The notes beneath the pieces are model-generated. The model had not been told where the DNA came from, did not search any database, and was given only the letters and a program-made list of their open reading frames with translations. Below are positions 1 to 6,874 of a stretch of DNA of 14,167 nt, piece by piece; within the stretch, counting starts at the first letter, position 1, and every line of letters begins with the position of its first letter. This DNA is from an uncultured Prevotella sp. (lineage in GTDB: Bacteria > Bacteroidota > Bacteroidia > Bacteroidales > Bacteroidaceae), in the NCBI GenBank assembly GCA_937880835.1, contig CALGRN010000115.1:1-14167 (forward strand), in the 5' to 3' direction. The translations under genes were made by a program, and so were the position numbers.

Positions 1-488
1 AGCTTTTCTAGTGTTGTCGATCCAAACGACGCTGCATAAGAAATTAGTTTTCCTGCTCTGCAATCCACACCAAAAAGCTGCCGACTATATCCAACCATCT
101 GATCCGCCTGTGTACAATTGAATACCTCATCACTTCCAATAACCAATACATCCAATTTTGGTGTTTCGTTTCTATACTCCGAAACTCCCAACTCAGGCAA
201 AAATTCAGTAACAAATCTATTATAAAATTTAGAAAAACTCTGATTTGACAGAATTTGCTTCTTTCTCCATCTGCGATACTCTGGTAATAAAAATTTGCAC
301 ATTCTGATCATCTTTTGGACAATCAAATTCTCTTTAGAGGTAGTTTTCTTCACCAGCGGCTGTTCAACTTTATAATCTACAAATTCTACTTCATGTCCTG
401 CTGATTCTAGTACCTTTTTTAGTCCATAGGCTTGTAGATAAGAGCCGTAATTAACAACTCTCTGCATAGACATAATACCAATTTTCAT
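1..488 (-). CDS. Polysaccharide pyruvyl transferase family protein (partial, runs off the left edge)
   Basis: Read on the minus strand from an ATG at 488-486; about 162 codons are visible and the 3' end lies outside the window. The N-terminus begins MKIGIMSMQRVVNYGSYLQA. Further on come an IGSDEVFN motif and a SYAASFGSTT stretch. These three blocks in this order are typical of the polysaccharide pyruvyl transferase (CsaB/WcaK-like) superfamily, which adds ketal-linked pyruvate to surface glycans or acts in related exopolysaccharide steps. The start lies only 3 nt after the stop of the upstream chimeric gene and has a strong AGGAG box 7 nt away, so the two are co-transcribed and probably translationally coupled. 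This family often sits next to F420-hydrogenase beta-subunit-like proteins in glycan loci, which fits the C-terminal half of the neighbour. Donor sugar specificity cannot be read from the fragment. Family assignment is fairly sure; the precise role is not. Confidence 0.8.
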   Translation of the reverse strand, partial: MKIGIMSMQRVVNYGSYLQAYGLKKVLESAGHEVEFVDYKVEQPLVKKTTSKENLIVQKMIRMCKFLLPEYRRWRKKQILSNQSFSKFYNRFVTEFLPELGVSEYRNETPKLDVLVIGSDEVFNCTQADQMVGYSRQLFGVDCRAGKLISYAASFGSTTLEK

Positions 489-491
489 TTC

Positions 492-2036
492 TTATCTCCT
501 GTATCTTCTTACAAAAATGCTCGCTATTTTTCTTAAGAAAGCTCTAAAATTTTGTTTGCGTAATTTTGCCTTTTCCGCTTCTATAACTTCATTAAGGCAT
601 TGTTCTACCGCCTGCTCAAAACCTATCTTTTCGTACAAAAACTCATATTCTTCACTTTTCGGATGTATCTTTGTTGGCTCTTTCAACTGTTGGTTTCCTT
701 CAATCGCCTCATATACCGGTCGTTCTTCTGCAAAAAGACCAACCTTACTTTTTTCAAAAAAAACAAAGCCTTTTTCAGTATTTATTAAAACAGCTGAAAC
801 CGCCCCTGTATATGGATGTTCAAAAGGAATCTTTGTACCAAGCCCCCAAAAATCACAAATAGTCATATCTCCAATGCGTTCTGGTTTTGCAAATTCACAT
901 TGATAACACGACTTTCTGTAATCCAATCCCTCCAAAAAAGCTGCCAAATAGGTATCCTGTCGTCCAATTTTTTTATATATCGATTTTCCTTGAGCTTTCA
1001 GCTCAAATTCATTGTTATCGCGCGTAATAAGAAGTTTTCCCAACGATTCTTTCGTTATATGTCCTATGAGTTTTACACCGTCTAACCGTTCTATTTTCCC
1101 ATGATCGCCTATCGGAACGGTAAATAACAGTTCGTAATCTTCACCTCCGTTAAGTGCGCATGTAGTCACATTCATGTTCATTTCTTCTGCCATTACCGCA
1201 GTCTGATAGTCTATCGGTATGTTCTTTTCGTATATGCGGCATCCGCAATGGCTTTGTTCGCAGATATGTAAAAGTTCGCTGCTCAATCCGTCTGAAATGT
1301 CAATCATAGACGTTGGATGTATGTTTGCATCTCTGAGACGTTTTATTATGTCGCCGCGAGCTTCCGGTTCTAATTGCCTTTGAAGCAGATATTCTCTGCC
1401 AGAGAAATCAGGTTGGAAGTCTTTAAGGCTTTCCAAAGCACGTTCGTTGCCTTTTTTTCTTGCTTCATCCACTTGTTGATAATAGACGGTTTTCTCTCTT
1501 TCCAAAAGCATAAGTCCCATATATGATGCGCCCAAATCGCCGCTTACGCATATCAGATCGGTATCTTTCGCGCCGTTTCGATATACGATTTGTCCTTTCT
1601 CACCTTCACCAATGCATGTTATGCTTATAGCAAGTCCGGTGTATGATGACGTGGTATCGCCGCCAACTATATCGACATCCCATTTATCGCAAGCCATTTT
1701 CAATCCCAAGTAGAACTCTTCAAGGTCTTCAACTTTAAACCTTTTGCTCAATGCTATGCTTACTACAATCTGTCTCGGTGTACCGTTCATTGCAAATATA
1801 TCGCTTATATTTACCATTGCCGACTTGTATCCGAGATGTCGCATATCTATGTATGTCAAATCGAAATGCACACCTTCCATCAACATGTCGGTAGTAATAA
1901 GCACTTCATTTTCGGGATAATGAAGTACGGCGCAGTCGTCCCCCACGCCGTATTTCGTTGACTTGTTTTTTGTTTTCAGGTCTTTTGTCAGGTGATTTAT
2001 AAGCCCGAACTCACCTAATTTAGATATTTCTGTCAT
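492..2036 (-). CDS. thiL: Chimeric ORF: thiamine-monophosphate kinase ThiL joined in frame to the C-terminal part of an F420-hydrogenase beta-subunit-like protein
   Basis: Residues 1-350 are a full ThiL, the ATP-dependent kinase that makes thiamine diphosphate from thiamine monophosphate. Visible motifs are VGDD (31-34), TTDM (48-51), EGVHFD (54-59), NISDIFAMNG (76-85), GGD (125-127), DISDGLSSEL (246-255) and NGGEDYELLF (296-305). ThiL proteins normally end just after the ELKAQG reached here at 345-350. The ORF instead goes on for 164 residues with CYQC (377-380), GDMTICDFWG (389-398) and a basic tail. That is the C-terminal domain of the FrhB-like family found in polysaccharide loci, whose usual N-terminal ferredoxin-like part is absent. 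The join falls at about base 985-1006, on a short perfect inverted repeat, and GC content drops across it. ThiL is at the 3' end of the sppA-lpxK-punA operon, 25 nt after punA. The ThiL half should be active; whether the fusion exists in the cell or is an assembly join is open. Confidence 0.85.
   Translation of the reverse strand: MTEISKLGEFGLINHLTKDLKTKNKSTKYGVGDDCAVLHYPENEVLITTDMLMEGVHFDLTYIDMRHLGYKSAMVNISDIFAMNGTPRQIVVSIALSKRFKVEDLEEFYLGLKMACDKWDVDIVGGDTTSSYTGLAISITCIGEGEKGQIVYRNGAKDTDLICVSGDLGASYMGLMLLEREKTVYYQQVDEARKKGNERALESLKDFQPDFSGREYLLQRQLEPEARGDIIKRLRDANIHPTSMIDISDGLSSELLHICEQSHCGCRIYEKNIPIDYQTAVMAEEMNMNVTTCALNGGEDYELLFTVPIGDHGKIERLDGVKLIGHITKESLGKLLITRDNNEFELKAQGKSIYKKIGRQDTYLAAFLEGLDYRKSCYQCEFAKPERIGDMTICDFWGLGTKIPFEHPYTGAVSAVLINTEKGFVFFEKSKVGLFAEERPVYEAIEGNQQLKEPTKIHPKSEEYEFLYEKIGFEQAVEQCLNEVIEAEKAKLRKQNFRAFLRKIASIFVRRYRR
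496..500 (-). promoter_or_regulatory. Strong AGGAG ribosome binding site of the pyruvyl transferase gene
   Basis: The minus strand reads AGGAG, then 7 nt, then the ATG at 488. It overlaps the 3' end of the preceding gene. The genes at 2036, 2871 and 3928 show no comparable Shine-Dalgarno sequence, which is usual for Bacteroidetes, so this site stands out and fits the idea that the left end has another origin. Confidence 0.7.
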
Positions 2037-2061
2037 TACGTTTTATTATGAACATTATCTG

Positions 2062-2871
2062 TTATGAGCGTCTTATCATCTCGCGCATTATCTCTGTCAT
2101 AAGCGGTTGAGCACGGTTTGCAGCCTCTTGCACTTCCTCATGACTCACCTCAACGGGCATATCTTCCAGTCCGAGATCAGTTATTATGCTCATTCCAAAC
2201 ACCTTTATGCCGCAATGACGTGCAACGATAACTTCCGGAACAGTGCTCATTCCTACCGCATCTGCACCCATACGATGATACATTTTATATTCGGCAGGCG
2301 TTTCAAACGTAGGTCCTTGCACGCCCATATACACTCCGTGAACCACACGTATGCCCTTTTCTTCGGCTATTTCGTCTGCAAGTGCTATCAATCTGTTATC
2401 ATAAGCCTCGTGCATATCGGGGAAACGTGGTCCTGTCGGGAAGTTCTTGCCGCGCAAAGGATGCTCGGGGAAGAAGTTGATATGGTCGTCTATCACCATC
2501 AAATCTCCTATCTGAAACTCCGGATTCATTCCTCCTGAGGCATTGCTTACAAACAATGTCTCTATACCAAGCTCATACATGACACGTTCGGGAAAGGTTA
2601 CGGCTTTCATGTCATATCCTTCGTAGTAATGGAAACGTCCTTCCATTGCCATAATATCCTTGCCACCAAGTTTTCCGAATATTAGTTTGCCGGCATGTCC
2701 CTCTACGGTTGACACCGGAAAATTAGGTATTTCTTTATATGGAAACTCATAAGAGTCAGTTATTTCGGAAGCTAATTGTCCGAGTCCTGTTCCTAATATT
2801 ATTGCCGTTTTCGGGCTTGTTGTCATCCTTTCCTTTAACCAAGATGCTGTTTCTTGAATTTTTTCGTACAT
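2062..2871 (-). CDS. punA: Purine nucleoside phosphorylase (trimeric, class I)
   Basis: This 269-residue protein has the normal length for the trimeric PNP family, which splits purine (deoxy)nucleosides with phosphate to give the free base and (deoxy)ribose-1-phosphate in cytoplasmic purine salvage. Motifs in order: LGTGLG phosphate loop (26-31), VEGHAGKL (56-63), EGRFHYYEG (77-85), VSNASGG (108-114), GPTFETPAE (186-194) and VGMSTVPE (206-213). At the base-recognition site the sequence reads ITDLG, with Asp232 where 6-oxopurine-specific PNPs such as the human enzyme have Asn and where MTA phosphorylase has Asp, so base preference may differ. The ATG at 2871 is chosen because the N-terminus MYEKIQETA leads directly into the conserved fold. 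The start lies 116 nt inside the 3' end of lpxK in another frame, and thiL follows after 25 nt, indicating one transcript. No clear Shine-Dalgarno sequence is seen. Confidence 0.93.
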   Translation of the reverse strand: MYEKIQETASWLKERMTTSPKTAIILGTGLGQLASEITDSYEFPYKEIPNFPVSTVEGHAGKLIFGKLGGKDIMAMEGRFHYYEGYDMKAVTFPERVMYELGIETLFVSNASGGMNPEFQIGDLMVIDDHINFFPEHPLRGKNFPTGPRFPDMHEAYDNRLIALADEIAEEKGIRVVHGVYMGVQGPTFETPAEYKMYHRMGADAVGMSTVPEVIVARHCGIKVFGMSIITDLGLEDMPVEVSHEEVQEAANRAQPLMTEIMREMIRRS

Positions 2872-3928
2872 ATCCTATTATTTTATTATTAAATTCTTCT
2901 TCTCCTTCGAGCATGAACTTCACCTTTATAGGCAAGGCGTAAATACTGCTGCGAACTTCTTCGCTCAATCCTTCGGTGTCCGAAATTCGCGCGGCATCCT
3001 TCTCCGTAGTGATGATAATTTTCGGTGACGGCATTTCTGAGAACACCTTGTTTATACGCTCTACATCTTTCTTTTTGAACTGATGATGATCCGGAAAAGC
3101 AAGTGTCTTGATATTTTTTATACTTGCTTGCAAGTCAAGTTTCATCTGCTTGGGAGACGCAATGCCCGTAAGAAGCATTACATTAGTATCCTCTCCTATA
3201 TCGTCAATGCGTCTATCATCTCCTCCGAATATAGGTTTTAAGTCGCAATACTCAAATGTTGTGAAGTAAAGTTCTTGATATGGGAACAAATCCATTGCCT
3301 TTGTGATTACCCGATATTCCATTGGTTTGAGGTCTTTCGGGCATTTTGTGACGATAACTATATCGGCTCTGGCTTTTCCTTCCTTTGGTTCGCGAAGCCG
3401 TCCGGCAGGCAACAGCTTGTCGTATATTATCAATCTGTGATAGTCAACGAGCAGAATGTTTATGCCGGGTTTTACGTATCGGTGCTGAAAAGCATCGTCA
3501 AGAAGTATTACGTCTGTACCTTTGGCGATGTCATTGTCTGTCAAATTATCTATACCACGACATCTGTTTTTGTCCACTGCGACATATATTCCACCGAATT
3601 TACGCTTCATCTGATACGGTTCATCGCCTATTTCTCTCGCACGAGTATCATTATCTGCAAGCAGGAAGCCTTTACTCTTGCGTTTATATCCGCGTGAAAG
3701 CACTGCTACTTTCACCTTATCTTTCAGCAACCGTATAAGATATTCTACATGCGGAGTCTTACCCGAACCGCCTACGGTTATGTTTCCAACTGAAATTATA
3801 GGCACATCAAAGCTTCTGCTCTTCAAGATTCCGAGTTCAAAGAGCTGATTTCTGAAGCCCACACCAAGCCCATAAAGCCAACTTGCAGGCAACAACCATT
3901 CGTTTATTTTGATAAAATCGCCTTCCAT
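2756..3928 (-). CDS. lpxK: Tetraacyldisaccharide 4'-kinase (lipid A biosynthesis)
   Basis: LpxK phosphorylates the 4' position of the lipid A disaccharide at the cytoplasmic face of the inner membrane. The 390-residue product shows the family signatures: an N-terminal hydrophobic or amphipathic segment (about 11-33), the GNITVGGSGKTPH P-loop (49-60; Walker A GGSGKT at 53-58), LSRGYKRKSKG (77-87), GDEPYQMKRK (101-110), the ILLDDAFQHR block (141-150) and ITTEKDAARI (306-315). It is longer than the E. coli enzyme (about 328 residues). The last ~38 residues (353-390), rich in Asn, Arg and Lys, are encoded entirely within the 5' part of punA in a different frame. The gene starts 17 nt after the sppA stop and has no evident ribosome binding site, which suggests coupling to sppA. 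Its presence means the organism makes lipid A. Only the function of the C-terminal tail is uncertain. Confidence 0.93.
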   Translation of the reverse strand: MEGDFIKINEWLLPASWLYGLGVGFRNQLFELGILKSRSFDVPIISVGNITVGGSGKTPHVEYLIRLLKDKVKVAVLSRGYKRKSKGFLLADNDTRAREIGDEPYQMKRKFGGIYVAVDKNRCRGIDNLTDNDIAKGTDVILLDDAFQHRYVKPGINILLVDYHRLIIYDKLLPAGRLREPKEGKARADIVIVTKCPKDLKPMEYRVITKAMDLFPYQELYFTTFEYCDLKPIFGGDDRRIDDIGEDTNVMLLTGIASPKQMKLDLQASIKNIKTLAFPDHHQFKKKDVERINKVFSEMPSPKIIITTEKDAARISDTEGLSEEVRSSIYALPIKVKFMLEGEEEFNNKIIGYVRKNSRNSILVKGKDDNKPENGNNIRNRTRTISFRNN

Positions 3929-3945
3929 CAGTTATGAAACTTCTT

Positions 3946-5718
3946 TCACTTTATATTTATATAATATGGTATGCGTGCCTGTATTGCCGCCATATTCTTT
4001 ATGTTTTTCAATGTCATAAAAGGCGCATAGTACTCTCCGAGTGTTGCACGCATCTGTTCATCGAGATAGTTTCCACCGCTCACACCTGCAAACAAGTTGT
4101 CCATCCAGTCGGAAGGTGCAGGATAATCGTTTGTGTAATATTCAGTAAGTTTTGCCAATTTTGCAGCCTTAGCAATAGCATCATCAAGCCCACCTAATTG
4201 GTCTATGAGCTTTATTTTCAAAGCATCTTGTCCTAACCATACACGTCCTTGTGCCACGTTTTCCACTTGTTCGACGGTCATCTTTCGTCCTTCTGCAACT
4301 CTGCTGCGGAACAATCGGTAACCACGATTTATGTACGAGGTGAGGTAATTCATTTCTTCTGCCGTCATCGGGCGTGCCATTGTACCGAAACTGCTGTTCT
4401 TATTTGTCTTAACCTCATCGAACTTGACTCCTAACTTCTGTGTTATCAGTCCGCTGAAATCAGGGAATATACCAAAAATACCGATACTTCCGGTAAGTGT
4501 CATCGGTTGTGCAACAATCCAGTTAGATGCGCAACTCATATAGTAAGCACCCGAAGCAGCCATTCCGCCCATTGATACAACAACCGGTTTCTTTTTCTTC
4601 AATTCTACAATCTGATGCCACATCTGTTCGGAAGCATAAGCATCGCCACCTCCGGAGTTTATTCTTATGACAACCGCTTTCACATCATCGTCATTCATAA
4701 GGTCTTCAATGTCTTTGCAAACGTCGTAAGCCACGATGTTATGAGTGCCACCCATAGCCGCTCCTGACACTGCATTCTGAACGATATCTCCATAAGCATA
4801 GTAAACAGCTATTTGCTCTCCGTCAGTGCGTTCCTCTTTTACTGTCTGCATTTCCGATACGCTTATCTGGCTGATTGTTTTGTCTTCGTCTATTTTGAGC
4901 ATTTTTTTAATTTCCCCTTTTACTTGGTCTGAATAGAGGAAACCATCTACAAATTTGTATTTTTTGAGGTTTTTCTGGTCTTCAAACATTATCATGCGAT
5001 CTGCATAAGCATTCAGACTGTCAACACTTATGCCTCTGCTTTTGCTCACATCGTTGCATACAGTGTTCCAGATACCTGTCAGGAACAAGGTTGTCTGTTC
5101 TCTGTTTGGTTCGCTCATGCTATCCTCCGTGTACATTTCGGTTGCACTTTTGTATCTTCCAACCTTAGGAACTTGAAATTTAACACCGAACTTTTCGGCA
5201 AAATCTTTTACGTATATGTTTTGCGAAGCGAGTCCGTGCCAGTCTAAGATTCCATAAGGATTTATATATACTTTTGTAGCGACAGAAGACAGATAATAAG
5301 TTCCCTGTGTGTAAGTATCGCCGTATGCCACTATCCATTTCTTGCTTTTCTTGAAATCTTCCAATGCTTTTCGTATCTCCTGCAATGTTGCAAAGTCGGC
5401 TGACATTGCGCCTGTCTCAATGTAGATACCTTTTATATTATCGTTTTTCTTGGCTTTCTTAATAGCCGACATAATCTCATCATATCCCAAACCACTTACT
5501 TTATTCCCTGTAAGTTCATTTAAAATAGAACTTTCCGTGCGTTCTTGTATGATACCGGAAAGATTGATTACAAGAACAGAATTATCACTTACGTTTTTCG
5601 CCTGTTCTCCGGAAGCAACTATTCCGATAATACTCATCACTCCGATTACTCCGATAATAAGTCCCGTTACTAAAATACCTACAACGGTTGCGAAAGTATA
5701 TTTCAAAAAATCTTTCAT
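3946..5718 (-). CDS. sppA: Signal peptide peptidase SppA, 67K type
   Basis: SppA is a membrane-anchored serine protease with a Ser-Lys dyad that degrades leftover signal peptides and some membrane proteins on the periplasmic side. I start it at the ATG at 5718 (MKDFLKYTFA), giving 590 residues, close to the usual length of the duplicated long form. The frame stays open to an ATG at 5847, but those 43 extra codons are not SppA-like and would cover the promoter. Residues 8-37 form one N-terminal membrane segment. The N-terminal repeat carries the general-base Lys in VGRYKSATE (Lys190). The C-terminal repeat carries the nucleophile in GGMAASGAYY (Ser389), followed by TGSIGIFG (409-416). The gene heads the sppA-lpxK-punA-thiL operon. 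A Bacteroidetes-type -7 box lies about 31 nt upstream. Function is secure from both catalytic motifs; substrates are not known here. Confidence 0.93.
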   Translation of the reverse strand: MKDFLKYTFATVVGILVTGLIIGVIGVMSIIGIVASGEQAKNVSDNSVLVINLSGIIQERTESSILNELTGNKVSGLGYDEIMSAIKKAKKNDNIKGIYIETGAMSADFATLQEIRKALEDFKKSKKWIVAYGDTYTQGTYYLSSVATKVYINPYGILDWHGLASQNIYVKDFAEKFGVKFQVPKVGRYKSATEMYTEDSMSEPNREQTTLFLTGIWNTVCNDVSKSRGISVDSLNAYADRMIMFEDQKNLKKYKFVDGFLYSDQVKGEIKKMLKIDEDKTISQISVSEMQTVKEERTDGEQIAVYYAYGDIVQNAVSGAAMGGTHNIVAYDVCKDIEDLMNDDDVKAVVIRINSGGGDAYASEQMWHQIVELKKKKPVVVSMGGMAASGAYYMSCASNWIVAQPMTLTGSIGIFGIFPDFSGLITQKLGVKFDEVKTNKNSSFGTMARPMTAEEMNYLTSYINRGYRLFRSRVAEGRKMTVEQVENVAQGRVWLGQDALKIKLIDQLGGLDDAIAKAAKLAKLTEYYTNDYPAPSDWMDNLFAGVSGGNYLDEQMRATLGEYYAPFMTLKNIKNMAAIQARIPYYINIK

Positions 5719-5748
5719 AAAATATAAATTAATGATTGGTTTATTTTG

Positions 5749-5779
5749 CAAACTTACGAAAAAAAAACGACATCTGCAT
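5749..5779 (-). promoter_or_regulatory. Probable sppA operon promoter (Bacteroidetes type)
   Basis: The minus strand has TAAGTTTG at 5756-5749, an exact match to the -7 consensus TAnnTTTG, followed by CA as is common. At the -33 spacing there is only a weak TATG or ATGC. Initiation here would give a leader of roughly 20-25 nt before the sppA ATG at 5718. The site rules out the longer sppA start. Confidence 0.6.
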
Positions 5780-6013
5780 AAAATAATATGAAGAAAATGA
5801 TATTTCACAACGGGATAGCTTTGTGATAATACTCGTACAACAGTCAAGAATGTGTTTTACAAGAATAAAACTTATATAAGAGAATGATTTGTTTTCAAAA
5901 ACAATACTGCAAGATGTTTTATCTCATACGGCAAAACAACTAAAAACGCGTGGTTTTGCAATGAAAACACTGTAAATTGTATAGTGCTGAAAATCAATGG
6001 ATTAGAAATGGCG

Positions 6014-6102
6014 TTTCAAAAGTTATCCTTTTGCATTGCAAAACAATAACTTTTGGCATGCGAAAGGATAATTTTTGAAAGACGAAACAATAGGTTTTAG
6101 CG
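6014..6102. repeat. Intergenic modular repeat, copy A (four 17-18 bp units)
   Basis: This lies in the 479-base gap between the sppA start and the crp stop. Units of the form CAAAAGTTATnnTTTTGC occur with CC or TG at the variable pair: a CC unit on plus at 6017-6034, a TG unit on minus at 6038-6055, a CC-type unit on minus at 6060-6077, and a degenerate TG unit on minus at 6083-6102. Each unit is itself a small inverted repeat (CAAAA/TTTTG), and the outer parts of the first and third units mirror each other. Related clusters are at 10925 and 13353. There is no coding potential. I do not recognise a named family. Apart from this element and the sppA promoter I see nothing else convincing in 5719-6197. 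Confidence 0.75.
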
Positions 6103-6179
6103 TGCAATAGTAATATTGTCGTTTTTTATATGTATTATTCTTATTGTACGTTTATTTGTTTTTACATGTTAAAAGAAGC

Positions 6180-6202
6180 ATTGAAACCAGTTGTATTTCA
6201 AT
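6180..6202 (-). terminator. Weak hairpin at the end of the apbE-crp operon
   Basis: The minus strand folds ATTGAAA against TTTCAAT with a 9-nt loop, overlapping the crp stop codon, and a TTCTTTT run follows a few bases later. The stem is short and AT-rich and the T-run is broken, so this is only a possible rho-independent terminator. Confidence 0.3.
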
Positions 6203-6866
6203 CTCTTATTATAAGTTTCTCTAATGCAGGAATGTTGATGTATCCCCTTCGGAGCGAGATAAGACCTTCTTTCTGCATGGCGTTCAGAGTGTTTGATATG
6301 TCAAGCCGACTGTCATTCATTTGTGCAGCAAGCTGATTCATTGTTATGCGGATATTCTTTTGCCCGGCAGGGTAGAGGCATCTGTCTTGAACAAATCGTA
6401 TAATTCGCTCTCTCAAACTGTAAGGAGCAGGTTTCCATAACACTCTGTCCGATTTCTGAGCTTGTGCTGATATGATGTTGAGAATGTTTAGTTTGAACAC
6501 GAGAAACTCATCGGTAAGCTTTCTGATTTCATCTTTTCCAATGGAAATGAAGTTGCATGCAGAGGCAGACTTGAATGTTTTTGTGAAACGTTGATGCAGT
6601 CCGAACACCCGTTCGGGCTGCATAACGTATGGGGCGTTTATTGTTTCTGTTATTTCGTAACTATGGTCGTCTGCCATGCTTGCAATGTTCATAGTGCCGT
6701 CCAACAGTATCATTATGTCGGCGCAGGGCGTTCCTTCGTTCACAATAGTCTTACCTTCGGAAAACTTGTGAAATCCTAATTTCGTGTTGGCTACCATTGC
6801 TGACAAGTCGTTGCTGCTCATTCCTTGAAACAGTGGTAGCAATAATAGTTTATCGTACAGTTGCAT
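6198..6866 (-). CDS. Crp/Fnr family transcriptional regulator
   Basis: The 222-residue protein has the usual Crp/Fnr size and layout. An N-terminal cyclic-nucleotide-binding-like beta-roll (about 5-115) includes FSEGKTIVNEG (35-45) and IMILLDGTMNI (51-61). A long dimerisation helix (about 115-140) follows. A C-terminal winged helix (about 150-215) includes ITMNQLAAQMNDSRLDISNT (174-193) and GLISLRRGYINI (201-212). The cAMP-contacting residues of E. coli Crp are not evident, and there is no N-terminal Cys cluster of the Fnr type (single Cys at 48, 104 and 163), so the ligand is unknown. It starts 8 nt after the apbE stop and is therefore co-transcribed with apbE. Regulation of redox or stress functions, perhaps including apbE, is an inference from this pairing only. 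Targets cannot be named. Confidence 0.85.
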   Translation of the reverse strand: MQLYDKLLLLPLFQGMSSNDLSAMVANTKLGFHKFSEGKTIVNEGTPCADIMILLDGTMNIASMADDHSYEITETINAPYVMQPERVFGLHQRFTKTFKSASACNFISIGKDEIRKLTDEFLVFKLNILNIISAQAQKSDRVLWKPAPYSLRERIIRFVQDRCLYPAGQKNIRITMNQLAAQMNDSRLDISNTLNAMQKEGLISLRRGYINIPALEKLIIRD

Positions 6867-6874
6867 GGCAGACT

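Noticed and set aside
2739..3738. Plus-strand frames opposite lpxK and punA
   Set aside because: They are antisense to genes with complete family motifs and show no domain of their own.
5719..5847. Upstream extension of sppA by 43 codons
   Set aside because: The extra residues do not look like SppA, would delay the membrane anchor and cover a good -7 promoter box.
6014..6102. CRISPR array
   Set aside because: Units are only 17-18 bp, in mixed orientation with 3-7 nt spacers, and no cas gene is present.
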